In this document: positions 63,619 through 64,000 of the stretch, piece by piece
Layout: each line of letters starts with the position of its first letter
Numbering within the stretch: the stretch's first letter is position 1
DNA from: Candidatus Didemnitutus sp.
Lineage (GTDB): Bacteria; Verrucomicrobiota; Verrucomicrobiia; Opitutales; Opitutaceae
Length of the DNA stretch: 64,000 nucleotides
Assembly: GCA_019634575.1 (NCBI GenBank)
Contig: JAHCAY010000001.1
Span: 3,162,001 to 3,226,000 of the forward strand
Reading direction: 5' to 3'
Translations under genes and position numbers: made by a program
Notes under the pieces: model-generated
What the model was told of the DNA's origin: nothing
Database searches by the model: none
Seen by the model: only the letters and a program-made list of their open reading frames with translations

Positions 63619-64000
63619 TCAACGCGTGGCGACGGGCGACGGCTGGGGCGCGGTGGGCGGGGGACCGGCGAGGGGGAGGACGAGGATGAAGCGCGTGCCT
63701 TGGCCGAGCTGGCTTTCGCAGCGAATCTCGCCGCCGAGGGCGGCCGTCATCTGTTTCACGATCCAGAGGCCGATGCCGATGCTCTTTTCGCCGCCGGTGG
63801 GGCGCGCGGGGCCGCGGGAGAATTTGCGGAAGAGCAGCTCGATGTCGCGGGGCGCGAGGCCGGGCCCCTGATCGTGGACCGCGATCGTCGCCTGGCCGGC
63901 TTCCGCCTGCAGGGTGAGCTGGATGGTGCGGCCGGGAGGCGAGTATTTCACGGCGTTGGAGAGGAGGTTGTCGACGATCTGGCGCAAGGCGCCTTCGTCG
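63619..64000 (-). CDS. Sensor histidine kinase, C-terminal ATPase domain (5' end outside window)
   Basis: 127 codons are visible. N box QIVDNLLSNAVKYSPPG, G1 DQGPGL and G2 KSIGIGLWIVK of a HATPase domain are complete, with the stop at 63619. The start and sensor part lie beyond 64000. It is transcribed in the same direction as the precursor gene 243 bp downstream, so a metal-responsive two-component system for the RiPP operon is plausible. No terminator is seen between them. The region 63432-63618 has no supported gene. Confidence 0.88.
   Translation of the reverse strand, partial: DEGALRQIVDNLLSNAVKYSPPGRTIQLTLQAEAGQATIAVHDQGPGLAPRDIELLFRKFSRGPARPTGGEKSIGIGLWIVKQMTAALGGEIRCESQLGQGTRFILVLPLAGPPPTAPQPSPVATR

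Overview
The window is GC-rich (about two thirds G+C by eye) and densely coding on both strands. It has few classical Shine-Dalgarno sites and many ATGA/GTGA start-stop overlaps. Gene content (an acidobacterial-type duplicated permease, a POT peptide transporter, a deoC/aldehyde dehydrogenase run, a secreted coiled-coil protein with a C-terminal domain I associate with Opitutaceae, many two-component proteins) suggests a Verrucomicrobia/Opitutaceae-like chromosome. That placement is inference from gene content. I saw no rRNA, tRNA, CRISPR array, prophage or recognisable IS transposase.

Layout. 1-6320: the tail of a VOC protein, then a seven-gene minus-strand lipid-modification operon (FAD oxidoreductase, DUF1365, cyclopropane-fatty-acid-synthase-like enzyme, DUF1475-like, DUF2062, DUF1295, second CFAS-like methyltransferase) with a possible ECF-sigma promoter. 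6.4-9.6 kb: an acyl-lipid desaturase and two secreted Ala-rich paralogues; this stretch carries an approximately 1-kb-spaced segmental duplication that includes a remnant of the desaturase 5' end. 9.9-19.2 kb: housekeeping and envelope genes (DUF3016, RRM protein, DEAD-box helicase, family-4-like uracil-DNA glycosylase, DD-carboxypeptidase, FKBP, SGNH hydrolase, RarD-like permease, thioesterase). 19.2-24.8 kb: deoC, aldehyde dehydrogenase, GxxExxY protein, zinc ribbon protein, POT transporter and a half-length aldehyde dehydrogenase, all on plus and punctuated by three copies of a terminal-inverted-repeat element. 24.9-27.8 kb: a three-gene orphan operon with a nucleoside-phosphorylase-like enzyme. 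28-35 kb: membrane and metabolic genes, an NMT1-histidine-kinase fusion, a LysR regulator with divergent cupin and dehydrogenase genes, and ribokinase. 35.5-39.8 kb: a LytS/LytR pair (kinase frameshifted by a 10-bp tandem duplication) and an ABC exporter. 40-46 kb: ABC-F ATPase, DMT permease and DUF255 protein sharing an AT-rich operator. 46-55 kb: a giant hybrid kinase, an XRE regulator, a REC-only protein, a phosphodiesterase-like lipoprotein and others. 55.7-61 kb: ADOP-type permease, an uncharacterised pair and a C45-type hydrolase. 61-64 kb: a RiPP-type operon (Cys-repeat precursor, DUF692 MNIO enzyme, DUF2063 partner) beside a histidine kinase that runs off the window.

The two most notable items are the RiPP locus at 61.1-63.4 kb, whose precursor has nine cysteines at a strict six-residue period, and the 434-bp unit at 21774-22207. 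In that unit a GxxExxY (PD-(D/E)XK-type) ORF fills the space between 30-bp terminal inverted repeats, and short ORF-less relatives of the same repeat lie 1.6 kb on either side.
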